64,000 nt of DNA from Adiantum capillus-veneris (GCA_014529385.2 CM043969.1:15251446-15315445), one strand, 5' to 3'; shown: positions 23,221-34,790, counted from the stretch's first letter. The notes: a model not told the origin generated them from the sequence alone. Made by a program: numbers and translations.

Positions 23221-24480
23221 GGATATACTGTCAATAAAATCCAGCCATGCCTAAAAATATTTGAAGCTCCTCAACTGTGTTGGGATGTGGCCATCGAAGA
23301 ATGACAGCGACCTTGCCAGTGTCCATCTTGATTCCAGAATAAGAGATCACATGACCGAGGTAATGTATCTCTGTTTTAAAGAAATCGCACTTGCTTTGCT
23401 TAGCATACAGGGCATGAGCTCGTAGCTATTCGAACACTAATCATAAGTGTTCTATGTGTTCATCTTCAGTCTTACAGTAAATGAGAATGTCATCAAGGAA
23501 AACCACAATAAATTTTCCAAGATAGGGACATAAGACACTATCCACGAGTGTCATAAATGTAGATGGAGCATTGGTTAGACCAAAAGGCATAACCAAAATA
23601 TCAAAATTCCCGAACTGTGTTCTAAAGGCAGTTTTGGAGATATCTTGTAAACGGATACGCACCTGGTGGTATCCTGAACGAAGATCTATCTTTGTATAGT
23701 ATCTGCCCCATGGAGTTGATCAAACAAATCATCTACTCTTGGTAGAGGATGCTTGTTCTTGATGGTTATGGCGTTTAATCTGCGATAATCTACGCACATG
23801 CGCATAGTACCATCTTTCTTTTTTACCAATAGAATTGGTGATGCCCAAGGTGAAGTGCTAGGTCTAATGAAACCACGGGCGAGGTAGTCAGCCAACTGAC
23901 TCTCAACCTCCTTGGCTTCTTTAGCACTCATACGATAAGGTGGTTTACTCACCGGTTTAGTGCTTGGCAAGACATCTATGCCATGCTGCACATCACGTGT
24001 AGGGGGTAAACCCGGCGATAGATCACTTGAGAACACATCACTATACTCCGTGAGTAAGTGAGTCAACTTTTGTCGTGCAAAAGGAGAAAGTAAACTAGAG
24101 TTATGCTGGGATGGAGAATCTTGTAATTCCTGTAATGTTTGTTTTACAACAGTTGCACGTTGCTCTATAGAATTAAAATTGAGAGAACTTTGCTCGTTAG
24201 ATTTCTTAACACTTTGTTTATTAATAGAATTCATTGCACTTTGCATACCAATACTAGAATTCACCGCACTTTGCTCTTGAGAATTCACAAGACTTGGAGA
24301 CAAGTAGTAACACAAAAAGACTTCATCTATTAAATCTGTTTTCTGCAAAATAAAAAACTCGGTTGTACATATAAGAGGTGCAAAGGGTATATTTTTCTCG
24401 CCAAGCAGACGCACATGTTTACCATTGTCCATAAAGGATAAGGAGTTGTGTTCATAACTAGTGTGCAATGTGTTTCCTAA
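23221..24480 (-). pseudogene. Chromovirus reverse transcriptase (frame-broken)
   Basis: Minus strand: [20 protein letters not shown] and [20 protein letters not shown], then [21 protein letters not shown], all in one frame down to 23,686. After a frameshift near 23,680 come [20 protein letters not shown] and the catalytic FLDD box (23,489-23,500), with Phe replacing the usual Tyr. A further break is near 23,440, and the thumb region (about 23,400-23,230) is only partly readable. The N-terminal part is well conserved and is paralleled by the truncated gypsy fragment at 38,230-38,360. Confidence 0.92.
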
Positions 24481-25330
24481 ACCATGCACCACTCCCGTCC
24501 TAAAACTACATCATCACGGTCCATGTTCATAACTTGGAAGTCAAGGGTCATCATATGATCTTGAACAATAAGCTCAACCCCTTGAACTACCGTGTCCCAT
24601 ACTTCTTTATCATTCCCAGACATCTGCTCCACCATATACTTGTGAGAGCAAGGAGTCTGTGTAAGCTTCAATTTCTTGACTAACTTATAGTTCAAGAAGT
24701 TCTGAGTTGCACCATCATCCACTAAAATACGAACATGTTGTCCGTTAATAGTGCTATGCATGCGAATCAAATCATGGGGGCCAAAGGTGGGCTGCCACAT
24801 TGAAGCATGCACACAACACTTGTGCTTTTCTTCCATATGAAGAACCACTACAGCACAATATTTAGGAGATGAATCTAATGTGAGGCGTTGCACCGTGTGC
24901 ATGGCCTTTTCTTTGCCTTGCAAAAGAGGACAATCTTTCTTGTTATGTTGGTCTGAAAGACATCTAAAACACAAATTGTGTTTCTTTGCACTCTCAAAAT
25001 CGGCAGTGCTGAGAGACCCACGTGGAGTATCTCGTGAGTGCTTAGGCTTCTTAGCCTCTTGTGGGCGTGGAGAGGTAGATTGTCTCTTATTCCTCTTGGA
25101 ACGTGTGGGAGATCTACCTCGCCATTGGCTCTTAGCCACATTTCTCTTAGCAAAATTATTCTTAGTGTAGGGAATATTTTCTTTCCTCTCTTGGTCATCA
25201 TCATATCTTTGGGTATGACTGATGGCTTCTTCCAAAGTTTTTGGATGTTGGGTCTTGACATGAAGACGATAGTCTTTGTCAAGACTCCTATTAAAACCCC
25301 GTATCTTTTGGAATTCATCTATACCTTCTA
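24477..25330 (-). pseudogene. Chromovirus CCHC knuckle and protease
   Basis: A 252-codon open frame (25,235-24,477) holds a basic linker, a zinc knuckle of form CX2CX4HX4C (CFRCLSDQHNKKDC), and a protease with VRILVDDGATQNFLNYKLV. The active-site triad is D-D-G-A-T, a normal variant in chromoviruses. The frame is intact but detached from RT by a frame change near 24,485. The same knuckle-protease layout is at 38,785-39,266. Confidence 0.88.
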
Positions 25331-26239
25331 GTTTTAATATGATTTTTCAATACTTTGAAAGGTACATTGTGAGAGAGAGGCCAGACATGCGGCATGCATC
25401 CCATGTTAACCAATTCTTATCTTCTTCATTGGAGTCCAAAAACTCTTTGGAGAAAGAAGCTTGAAACACAGCCCAAGACGAGGACGAGCATCTATTGGAA
25501 ATGTCATCCACCACTTATAGGCCTTGCCTTTAAGAGATAGACTTGTTTCCACAGTCGTCTTTATATCCGGGGTGTGTCTCAATCGATGAATATCACTCCA
25601 TTTGTGTAAGAACGTATTGACCGCATCCTTGTTGCGATCACGCTCTTCCCGTGAAATTCAGGAATGGTGATATTCTTAAGTAATGCATTGCTACCTTCTG
25701 CATCTTCTGCAGCATTTGTCCCTTGGACTCCTTGAGTTGTGTGAGCTTGGTTCCCTTGAACCGTGAGTCTTTATATCCGGGGTGTGTCTCAATCGATGAA
25801 TATCACTCCATTTGTGTAAGAACGTATTGACCGCATCCTTGTTGCGATCACGCTCTTCCCCGTGAAATTCAAGAATGGTTATATTCTTAAGTAATGCATT
25901 GCTACCTTCTGCAGCATTTGTCCCTTGGACTCCTTGAGTTGTGCGAGCTTGATTCCCTTGAACTGTGCCACTTGTGGCTCCTTGAGTCGTCTGCGAATTC
26001 ATAAATTTCACAAGTAACTCCGTAAGATTGGTAACATTTGCATTAAGTGCAGAGAGGTTGCATTAAAGTACGCTTTGGCGATTTTTCAAAGTTTTGAAAG
26101 CAGCCATATCTACAAGGCCATGATCTCCTAGATCATCATCATCATGCATATTAGTGTCAGTTGCACCTGTGGTGCCCTGATTTTGGTCTATGTGCTCAAA
26201 ATCAAACGTGTGTGTAGGTGGGATATCCTCACTGGCCAT
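25331..26239 (-). pseudogene. Chromovirus gag (duplicated and frame-broken)
   Basis: The probable start is the ATG at 26,237-26,239 (MASEDIPPTHTFDFEHIDQ), an acidic N-terminus with a DDDD run. Further on are the conserved stretch EFHGEERDRNKDAVNTFL and KWSDIHRLRHTPDIK. A 210-bp tandem duplication (25,557-25,976) repeats this part and disrupts the frame. Gag would form the particle shell. Assignment rests on position and on the matching stretch in the fragment at 39,800-39,900. Confidence 0.8.
25557..25976. repeat. 210-bp tandem duplication inside gag
   Basis: The segment from GTCTTTATATCCGGGGTG recurs 210 bp later with few differences. The second unit lacks a short CATCTTCTG-type stretch. 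It breaks the gag frame. Confidence 0.93.
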
Positions 26240-26961
26240 GGTAAACACACACTAATGCAAAGAGAGAAAAAAAACAGCAACTTGTACCTTGTGAAATTGA
26301 AGTCTTTGTGTTTTGTATGCTCCACGATTTGCGTTGCATGCGAACCTCACCTTGTGAAAATTTAAGCACTTCACTTGTCGTTCGTTGTAAGAACACCTTC
26401 GTTGATTCTTCACAAAAACCCGTCGTTTTTGTAAAGGATTTTGTTCACTTTGAAGCTACCTCCTTGAGGAAAAAGAATTTTTGGAGTAAAACTTGCCTTC
26501 CTCCAAGAAGTGAAAAGGAAGGGTGAAGCTACTTCCTTGAAGTTTGAAGCTTTCCCTTTCCTTCTCGTTTTCCTTTCAACACAAGTAGGCTATATTTCCT
26601 TGTTATACACAACAAGTGCCAATAGCTTGATGGTAAAGTGTTGTCCTTTTACCCTCATGGGGTGGGTTAAGCCCTCTTTTATACAAAGGTTAAGCGGGCC
26701 TTCCTACGCGCGCAACCAACGACACCAACAAAAGACTTTAGAGCCGTCGAATTGCCATCAAGTTTGCCTTGGTTGCTCGATGTGGAGGACGTAGATGGGG
26801 CGGCCGCGGTCGGATGTCGCTTTCTATCCGCACGTTGCGCACAGGAAAGCATGTCTGTCTTCTTTTGCTGCACAACGAAGACGTCGCTGTCTGCAGAACG
26901 TGGGAGAGAAGCAGAACTTCGCACGCACATGCAACCCGCTTTTCACCTCCTCCCAAAAATA

Positions 26962-26973
26962 GCTCGGATACCA
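26962..26973 (-). promoter_or_regulatory. Primer binding site of chromovirus
   Basis: Minus strand TGGTATCCGAGC, one base inside the 5' LTR. It is the initiator-Met type site with one mismatch. Confidence 0.82.
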
Positions 26974-26974
26974 G

Positions 26975-27097
26975 TGAAAGGGCGGTGGTAATGCGTGTGC
27001 TAGTCTCCACCCAACCGTGCTATCTTATAGCCTCCCCCTAGCGTACACACTGTCCGGTCGTGCCGATGTCCTTGCCCATAGGACCCATGTCTTTACA
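26975..27097 (-). repeat. 5' LTR of chromovirus, 123 bp
   Basis: Same ends and length as 15,493-15,615. Confidence 0.93.
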
Positions 27098-29860
27098 GCA
27101 ATTGTTCTAGAATGTACAAATGGAGCATCATATAGATAGCTCTAGTGGATTATAAAGGAAGGAAAATAGAGTTTCAAACCAAGTTTGGAGTAATCTTGAA
27201 AAGCATTTGCATGCAAAAGGGATCAACATAATGGCGGGTACATTTAACATTTGGAAGAAATCAAAGTACATTGAATTTAGAGTGATGGCTCCAAGGGAAG
27301 TCTTTGAAGAAGAAATTCTTGGTCTATGATACAAAACCAATGTGATAGAGGATCTACAACACTTTTCCTATCTTGTCCATGCTAAGCAAAGAAGCAAATC
27401 CGAGTACCTTTAGTGAAAGAGTGCAAGAAGAAGCTTGAAGTAGTAGCTTTTAATTTCACATATCAAGAGAAAGGTAAAGCTAAAGTGGAGCCTTCCAAAA
27501 CCTCTAACTTCATCATCTTGTATGTGTCTACATTGATGGATTCTAGAAGAATCTCCACATCTGAGGATGAAAATGTAACACAAGAGTCTTTGTTAAGCAC
27601 AATAAATGACTCATCACTTTCAGCTCATAACATAAAATCAAAAGTCTATCAATTAAAACATCCTACCATAGTATTTTTGAAGTGGAAACCAGAAAAGAAA
27701 GTGTTTGTTTCAAGCACTTATGTTCAAATCAACGATCCAATATGACTTAAAGATTCACATGTAGCATGAAAAACAAGCACATGGGCTGGATAGATTCTTG
27801 ATATAGCTTCGAACTACTTTGAAGGTCAAAGACACTTATGGGTACCAAGCCACAAGTCACGGCCTACGTGGAGAATTAAGGCACTAAGAAAAGATCAACC
27901 CAAAAAGGAGGTGAAATTAGGCAAAGCTAAGAGAAGGCAAAGACACCAATCAAAGGATTTTACCTCTTAAGAACCTTCCAAAAGTAAGTTGTGAAGTCTC
28001 ATGTTGCAACAAAAAGAATAGGAGAATCCATCTACATTAAATGAATGGGATCTTGTGCTAAACATCAACAACGGATTGTTCCACTTAAGCTACTAAAAGG
28101 ACAAGGGCTCTACCAAGGTTGAATGTGAATGTGTTCCAAAATCGTCTCATAAGCTAGGTTGAGATCTAAATAAATTTGACATGAAGCAAGGCCTACACTA
28201 CCATCAAAGGATTCTATACAACATGCTATTTAGAGAGTAAATCAAACAATGGAGATTCAAAACTTCAAGGACAAGACCACAATGCAAGCTGCGAATTCAC
28301 AAACAATCGAACACGTAAGGCACAAAAAACTTTATTGCCAATTTGGTCTTTCAACAACCCTCTCTTTGAGAACTTTGTATCATTTTGGAGATAGCCATGG
28401 GAACATGAGTTTGATTATGATCGTGAGTTTGAGGGAATGACTTTAGAATCATTATGCATTATGATTATGGGCCTTCTAGGCACTTTGAGCATTTATTGGA
28501 AGCCCATGATATGAGTCATCTTTGACATGGAAACCATGATATGATCCACTTTTTACATGGAAACCTATGAGCCATTTTGACGCTTATGAATTTTTTTAAA
28601 ATTTTGCATAGCTTAAACCCTAAGGAAAGGATTGTTTTTTGCATAGCTTAAACCCTAAGGAAAGGATTGTTTAAACTAGCTTCAACCTATAAATATACCC
28701 TTATGAAATTCATGTGATATGAGATGACATGACATGATATGATGGTAGTTTTGGTGCATGAGCATAGTATTAAATCAGCCCCTATATTCTAGGGTCAACC
28801 CTTCTTCCTAGGGATGCTTCTTTGCATGCACTTGGACTCTTATGTATTGTACTACACATTGTACTCCTCAAGGGATAAGCCTAACTCATTTCTATAAAGA
28901 GAGACCTCTTGTACTCTCTTGGATCTAGTTCAATGAGTAAGTTTCATTTCATTTTTAATCTCTTGTTATGTGTACTTAAGTTGAATTGATGATGAATACT
29001 ATTTTGAATTATCCTCAATAGGCCAACACGTTCTTTGCTCTATAATAGAAAGGGCAACACCGAACATTTAGATGTGTGATATTCCCCTCAATAATGCCCC
29101 TGTACTATGAGACCATGAAACCTATGAAAGCTACCAATTTCAGTAGTGTGTTAGTATTTGTTGCATTCTTGAAGATAAATAATTTCCATGAAAGGCATAA
29201 AGGAAAGTAAACTAGATGTGTTGTGTTTGCTTACATATGAACTAAATGGAAAAGCAAGTTGTCGAAAAACCAAGAGTAATGGTTAGTTGTGTCAAATTAA
29301 TCTTCCTTCATATGCTTTTAAAGGATTGAATTTTCATCACAGTTCATTGTAAAAACTTTCTAAAATCTATATACACTCGAAATATTGATGAAGCTAACGT
29401 AGATTCCACACAGTAAAGGTTGAACCACATCCAAGGGCTTCCAAATAGAGCCAAACTACCAAAAATATAGTTGAAAGTATGAATTAAAGATACAATTAAA
29501 AAAACTCCATGACAAGTTTTAACCAACAACATTAATTTTGTCATGATGAGTGATGAGCAAAAGCTACAATAAGACAAACGATCAATCCAATAAAAAGTGC
29601 GTTGAAAATTCTATGTTCCCATGGAAATGATGTGTTATGTTATGAATTTTGTTGGGAAGGACTGTGAAAACTTCACCATGTAAGGAATCTTGTCTCTCTT
29701 ATCCCTATTCCCCTCCTCCTAAGAAATCAATTTGTTAGCTAAACTTAAAAGCATCAATGCACGAAAAGTATCAATCTCTATTTTTCTTTCAAAAATACAT
29801 TTAAGAAGCATTAAAATGAGGACGTTCCTTCTCAACACTATATACCATGGGATCTTAAAT
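27098..29860. other. Intergenic DNA, probable worn retroelement
   Basis: The only notable open frame is 27,413-27,745 (plus, 110 codons; FIILYVSTLMDSRRISTSED and HPTIVFLKWKPEKKVFVSST). I do not recognise a domain and do not call it a gene. A promoter-like TATAAATA at about 28,688 and a CTATAAAGAGAGACC near 28,890 have the look of LTR remnants, but no second copy is in the window. Confidence 0.35.
28602..28672. repeat. 35-bp tandem duplication
   Basis: Two near-perfect copies of a unit containing GCATAGCTTAAACCCTAAGG. Confidence 0.92.
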
Positions 29861-29865
29861 GAACC

Positions 29866-30240
29866 CCAATTGGTGGGATCGACTATGCGAAACTAACACA
29901 TGTTTTTTATGACTACGGGAACCGTTGGATACGGTCCGAGTTCACTTTATATGTGCAAGTTTACTTTTGCTTACCAAGTTTACAACCAACGCGAGTGCTG
30001 GTTAGATCAACCTCCCAAGAAGCGGGCCACGGGTTCAAGACCTGGACTGTGAGCGAGGAAGCCAACGCAAATGACATTTTGAGGGCCGCCATCAATTTTC
30101 CTCAAGATCTGTGCATAACTCTACCCACCATAAATCCCACCTCCCAGGTTCATTTAAGACCACGTGTGCGACAGTGTCGTGGGAAGTCCCTATCTATCGA
30201 CATTAAAGCTCCATCTGACTGGTTTGGCACGTACTATTAA
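29866..30240 (+). mobile_element. Candidate tRNA-derived SINE pieces
   Basis: At 30,037-30,049 CGGGTTCAAGACC fits the polymerase III B-box pattern GWTCRANNC. A box-A-like AGTGCTGGTTAGA lies about 40 bases upstream, the normal tRNA-gene spacing. At about 29,868-29,895 CAATTGGTGGGATCGACTATG resembles the tails of plant Au/V-type SINEs. The two parts are in the wrong order for a single copy, so they could be two adjacent copies, each partial. No flanking duplication was found. Confidence 0.35.
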
Positions 30241-31431
30241 TTGTGGAAGACAAGCTATCCATGATTATATACCATGGGCAGATGGAGAAAGCAACACCCA
30301 ATGCTGAAAAAGCAACAGCTTTTGTCAAGTAGGAAGGACCCAAATCAGAACATTGCCAAAAGGCAAAGTCAAAATTTGGGGTAATGCCCTGAACAATTAT
30401 GTATTATGTATTCCAATCCTTCATGGACCTCATGGAATGCTCAAAAGAGGCTCAGAGTTATCCTTCAAGAGAGTGCTAGACATGTAAATGGTTTACCAAT
30501 AAGTAGGCATGGCACTCTTAAGGAAGGTGCACATCACCCAACGAGCTATTGCTTTCAATATCAGCTTGTATTTCTTTGCCCTCCTGAGTGGCTCGTAAGC
30601 TTACACAAGCGCTGAAGGCACGAACAAATGTGATAGGAGAATAGCTCCGTTCCATTAAAATTTGAACTTGCCAGTATGCTTCAGCTGATCAAAACAATTC
30701 AGTTCTTAGATTCTCCCTTTTCACGTATCTGTTCCATTAAAATTTGAACTTGTCAAACTTGCCCCAATAATGTTTGATGAGCCAACCTGTTCAAACACCA
30801 CTTGGGCATCCTGCAAGCTTTCAGCCTCTTCCAGCATAGGCGCTATGTAGTTGCCAACCGATTGCGTGCCGACTCTATTTTTAGGGTAAGGCATACAAAC
30901 GTAGCACCTAAACTGGGGTTCCCTCTTTCATGCACTTGAGAAACATAAGTTCAATTTTGTGGACTGATTTTGTTAAATGTAGAGATCGCAGGGCCTCATC
31001 AAATTGAGCTGCTGTTACTATGCACCCACATAGAAGACTGCATGTCGAGTTTCTGAAGCATAGCAGCAAACCCGCTTCGACTATGAACTGCATCGTAAGC
31101 AGCTGTATGCATGAAATATGGGGCAATGGGTTTCCTCTTAAACTCAAAGCTTTCTGGTAAACTCCATGCAAACAATGTTAGGCTGCAGGAAGTTTTCATT
31201 TCCAAGCTTTCCACATTGTCTTGATCAAGTGGGCGCCCTGCCGATTTTAGGTTGCACCATGAAAAACCAGGCTTTCAGTATAGTTTCTGACATACTTTTG
31301 GGGATGCATCCGTTTTAGAAAGTTAACTTGTAACGACAAAAACACTTCCTGCTTTCAAAACCGCTTTTCTATTCCTGATAATAGTGAGGTAGCAGCATAA
31401 CAATCTTCACATACCCGCATGTAGTCTGCTT
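30241..31431. other. Region 3' of the PPR gene
   Basis: Lies downstream of the PPR stop codon on the minus strand and may hold its 3' untranslated region. Minus-strand frames at 30,908-31,214 are short and unrecognised. No transposon structure seen. Confidence 0.4.
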
Positions 31432-33370
31432 TCAAGGGGCATTTTTAATTCTCATGCATTCAATGTTTTTGGCATCCTCCTGCATGCCAGCGGCCGCATA
31501 AATCTTACTCATTAAGACATATACTGTCGCATTACATCGATCTAGTCGTACTACATGCTCGAAGGCGAACCTTCCAAGCTTCACATTTCCCCATTTTCGA
31601 CAAGCACCTAGAAGAGCGACCCAAACTAGAGGATGATCAGATGATGGCATCATATTGATTACTCTCATAGCTTTGTCAAAGAGCCTTGCATGCCCAAAAA
31701 GATCAACTAAGCAAGTAAAGTGTTCTTCGTTTGGTGCAATGCTGTATCTTTTCCTCATGTCATCAAAATACATTTGGCCTTCATCCACCATACCTGAGAG
31801 ACGACATGCAGCAAGAACATTAACAAAAGTGATTGCATCTGGGGAGATGCCCTCCTGTTGCATCAACCGAAAACAATCCAGAGCTTCCTTGGCCAGCCCT
31901 TGTTGGGCGTATCCTCCTATAAGTGCAGTCCAAGAGACTACATTTGGAGAGAGTCCCTCACTCCGCATACGCTTAAAACAGCCCAAAGCTTCCTGGCCTA
32001 GCCCCTGTTGGGCATATCCTGCAATCAATGCACTCCAAGAGATTGCATCCCGAACAGGAAGCTCATCAAGAACTTCTTGTGCTTTCAAAAGTACACCACA
32101 TTTGGCATACATGTCGACCAAAGCTGCACAAAGCACATCGTCCTTTTTCAAGAGCTCCTGACTAACAATCTCATCATGAATGTGCTTGCCCATGCCAACG
32201 TCTTTCATAATGCCACATGCCTTCAAAATGCAGGCATACGTGACTGCATCTGGAGAGAATCCCTTGCTTTGCATTTGATGAAAACAGCTCAGAGCTTCCT
32301 GGCCCTGCCCCCGTCGAACATATTCTGCAATTAGTACAGTCCACGAGACAGCATCCCGGACAGAAAGCTCATCAAGAACTTGTGCTGCTCTCAAAAGTAC
32401 ACCACATTTGGCGTACATGTCGACCAAAGCATTGCCAAGTGCAATGCTTTTTTTCAACAGCCCCTGGCTGACAATCTCTTCATGGATTTTTTTGCCCATG
32501 TCAATGTCTTGCATAATGCCACATACCTTCAAAATGCAAGCATAGGTGATTGCATCTGGAGAGAAGCCCTCACTTTTCATCCGATGAAAGCAGCCCACAG
32601 CTTTGTGGCCCTGTGCCTGTTGGGCGTATCCTGCAATAAGTGTAGTCCAAGAGATGACATCTCGAACAGGAAGCTCATCAAGAACTTGTTGTGCTTTCAA
32701 AAGCACGCCACATTTGGCATACATGTCAACCAAAGCATTGCCAAGTACGACATCGTTTCTCAACAGCCCCTGACTGACAATCTCATCGTGTATTTGTTTG
32801 CCCATGTCAATGTCTTGCATAATGCCACATGCCTTCAAGATGCAAGCATAGGTAAAGGCACTTGGAGAGAGGCCCTCGCTTCGAATTCGATGAAAACAAC
32901 CTAGAGCTTGTTTGCCCTGCCCATGTTGAACATACCCTGCAACAAGTGCATTCCAAGAGACAACATCCCGGACAGGAAGCTCATCAACGACTTGTTGTGC
33001 TCTGACAAGTGCACCGCATTTGGCGTACATACTGACCAACGTGTTCCCTAAGTATGTGTCCTTCTCAAGTAACCCACTACCACGAATATCAGCATGTATC
33101 CTACTGCCTTGGTATAAATCCTTTTTCTCAGCACAAGCTTTTAGTGCCGTCATTAAAGAAAGCCTGATTGCTTTCAGGTCCTTATCATTGGCTCCCACTC
33201 CAGGTTTGATATTCCAAATTCTTTTTGAGCTGCTCTGAGATTAAAAACAAAAAAACCAGAGATTTTACATCAAAAATGAGAAAACTCGTGCGCATGCGCA
33301 TGCGCGTGTGCGTGTGCGTGCGTGGTTTTTGGTTGCCCAGGATTACCTTGACAGTAGAGGTCGCCCCCAT
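31432..33370 (-). CDS. PLS-class pentatricopeptide-repeat protein
   Basis: The protein is about 608 residues in the two-exon model: exon 1 33,347-33,370, intron 33,235-33,346, exon 2 31,432-33,234. The long open frame itself has no ATG at its left end. The in-frame upstream sequence stays open back to a CTCAG acceptor, and an AAG/GTAATC donor lies 112 bp upstream; joining them gives an in-frame ATG eight codons before the junction. Repeats follow the PLS pattern: S motifs (LVDMYAKCGVLLKAQ) then P motifs (SWxxLIAGYxQxG) and L motifs (TYACILKACGIM) with a 103-residue period. PLS-type PPR proteins usually bind organellar RNA, often for C-to-U editing. It ends in a partial E-like region with no DYW domain. 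Between two late P motifs the L and S motifs are missing. A start at an internal Met (MTALKACAEKK) is possible if the intron is wrong. Confidence 0.85.
33285..33325. repeat. Alternating GC/GT repeat in the PPR intron
   Basis: An imperfect purine-pyrimidine run (CATGCGCATGCGCGTGTGCG and onward) fills about a third of the proposed 112-bp intron. Confidence 0.9.
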
Positions 33371-33496
33371 AGCCTCGGACCACAAAATTCCTATAAAACT
33401 TAAGCCGAAATTGCTAATAGCTGTGTCTGGCTTCACACGATAGCGACAGAAAGGAGGGTTCAAAAGAAGTATCCCAAAAAAGTCAATTTTTTCTTT

Positions 33497-33501
<5 letters not shown>

Positions 33502-33570
<69 letters not shown>
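33502..33570. repeat. (CT)n(CA)n compound microsatellite
   Basis: About 29 bp of CT followed by about 38 bp of CA, 130 bp upstream of the proposed PPR start codon, so within its likely promoter or 5' untranslated region. Confidence 0.97.
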
Positions 33571-33573
<3 letters not shown>

Positions 33574-34192
33574 TTGAGAGAGTAATATTCAAGGAGACCA
33601 CGGGGAGGAGGGCATGTTGCATTATGCGAGAAGTCATGGAAAAGTAAATCCATAATGGAGTTGTTTCTCAACAGGGCACCCCATGCTCATCAAGTTATGT
33701 GTATAAATAAAAGCATGAAAAGTTCTTGATGAACTCCCACTTTGGTATGTAGCAGGTTGAAATGTGCTTATGTCGAACACGGAAGATGAGGAAGCACTGA
33801 GATTTCATAAAAGCTCGGGGGGGGGGGGGGGGGGGGGGGAGGTGCGGCAGAAGGGGTTATTAAATTTTATTTTTTCTCACAATTTCACATATAGAAGGAT
33901 ACTATAAAAGGAAATTTGGAAAAAATTCACAGATTGAATAGGAAACGGGTATATTTTATTTGTCAAAAATTCACAGAGAAGGAGTTCTATAAATAGTCCT
34001 TAAATGCACGCGATGTACACAATTTATACATATTGATCCCCCGAGCATGAAAGAATGTGAACTAAGAGTTTCTCTACATCTACAATCACCTATGCTTTGC
34101 ATCTTGAAGGAATCTGACATTATGTAAGAAGTTGACAATAGCAAACAACTTGATGATGAGAATTGAGAGAAACGCTTTAATAAGAGCATATA
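33571..34192. other. No gene seen; 23-bp poly-G run
   Basis: Contains a homopolymer of 23 G at 33,817-33,839, then AGGTGCGGCAGAAGGGG. No open frame of note. The poly-G recalls the chromovirus purine tract, but no LTR follows it. Confidence 0.5.
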
Positions 34193-34315
34193 TGTAATGA
34201 CCCCCTTGGGTATTGTCATGCTCTCCACCTCCCAACCACTCTCTAGATAGTCCTTGGCCTAAAGACCCCTGAACCATATGGGAAAGCCCTCTAGACACCT
34301 AGGAAAAGATAAATA
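34193..34315 (-). repeat. LTR fragment of a short-LTR (TRIM-like) family
   Basis: In reverse orientation this aligns with the right part of 42,054-42,209. Shared phrases include GGTTGGGAGGTG and TACCCAAGGGG. The outer part diverges after about 34,315. A degenerate primer-site-like AATAAGAGCATATA lies on its inner side. Confidence 0.65.
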
Positions 34316-34559
34316 ATGACATGGTCCAATAGCGAGAGGATGCAACCTCTGTAGCCAATGAGCATTTGCACTTTGAGCATTATCATTGTGTCTATACTCA
34401 CTCTCTCTCTCTCTCCTCTTGCATTTGGCATAGCCTAATCCTAACCTCCATATCTCTAACCCTAAATTTAACACCATGGTTAAACTAAGGCTTCACCCTC
34501 TATAGCCTAATGCTAAACCATTGGTAATTAGAGAGCACGCTTCCGCGCTTCCTAGGAAG

Positions 34560-34571
34560 TGGTATCAGAGC
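34560..34571 (+). promoter_or_regulatory. Orphan primer binding site
   Basis: TGGTATCAGAGC, an exact 12-base initiator-Met primer site, preceded by AGGAAG. It suggests a lost LTR element on the plus strand, but I could not find a partner LTR. Confidence 0.5.
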
Positions 34572-34790
34572 GGATGGTTCCATACCTATGCCTACTATCA
34601 ATTAATATCTATTTGCATTAGCCTTCTCATTAATCCCACTCCCTAATCACCACTTGGCCATGAGCATGCTTTGCTACCCTTTGGCAATTAGGTGAGGAGG
34701 AGCTCACATTTAGCATTGTTTTCTTGCATTGATTTTAGATTCACATTATTGTATTGTGTGTGTGCAATTTCAATCTTTTGTGCATCTTTT

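Larger units (their letters stand above)
15493..27097 (-). mobile_element. Ty3/gypsy chromovirus, minus strand, split by a nested LARD
   Basis: Identical-length 123-bp LTRs (15,493-15,615 and 26,975-27,097) start TGAAAGGGCGG and end TTACA. Flanking GCAA (15,489-15,492 and 27,098-27,101) is the likely target duplication. A primer site and a poly-G purine tract lie at the correct inner edges. Domains in order on the minus strand: gag, CCHC, protease, RT, RNase H, [5.5-kb insertion], integrase, chromodomain. Without the insertion it is about 6.1 kb. All reading frames are interrupted. The chromodomain places it with chromoviruses, which are known to be steered to chromatin by that domain. Confidence 0.93.

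Noticed and set aside
28602..28672. TAAACCCTAA words as a telomere-like repeat
   Set aside because: Only two copies, created by a 35-bp duplication; no TTTAGGG array.
31655..32904. Long plus-strand open frames (108-174 codons) over the PPR gene
   Set aside because: They are antisense shadows of the repeated PPR motifs on the minus strand; repeats there make repeated antisense peptides.
33198..33198. Start of the PPR protein at 33,198
   Set aside because: The codon is GTG, not a normal nuclear start in plants; the frame is open further upstream to a splice acceptor.
33483..33671. 62-codon frame with Cys/Val and Arg/Glu runs
   Set aside because: Product of the CT/CA microsatellite; no independent coding signal.
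33817..33839. Poly-G as a purine tract of a hidden element
   Set aside because: No TG-starting LTR or paired repeat follows; it is most likely a simple homopolymer.
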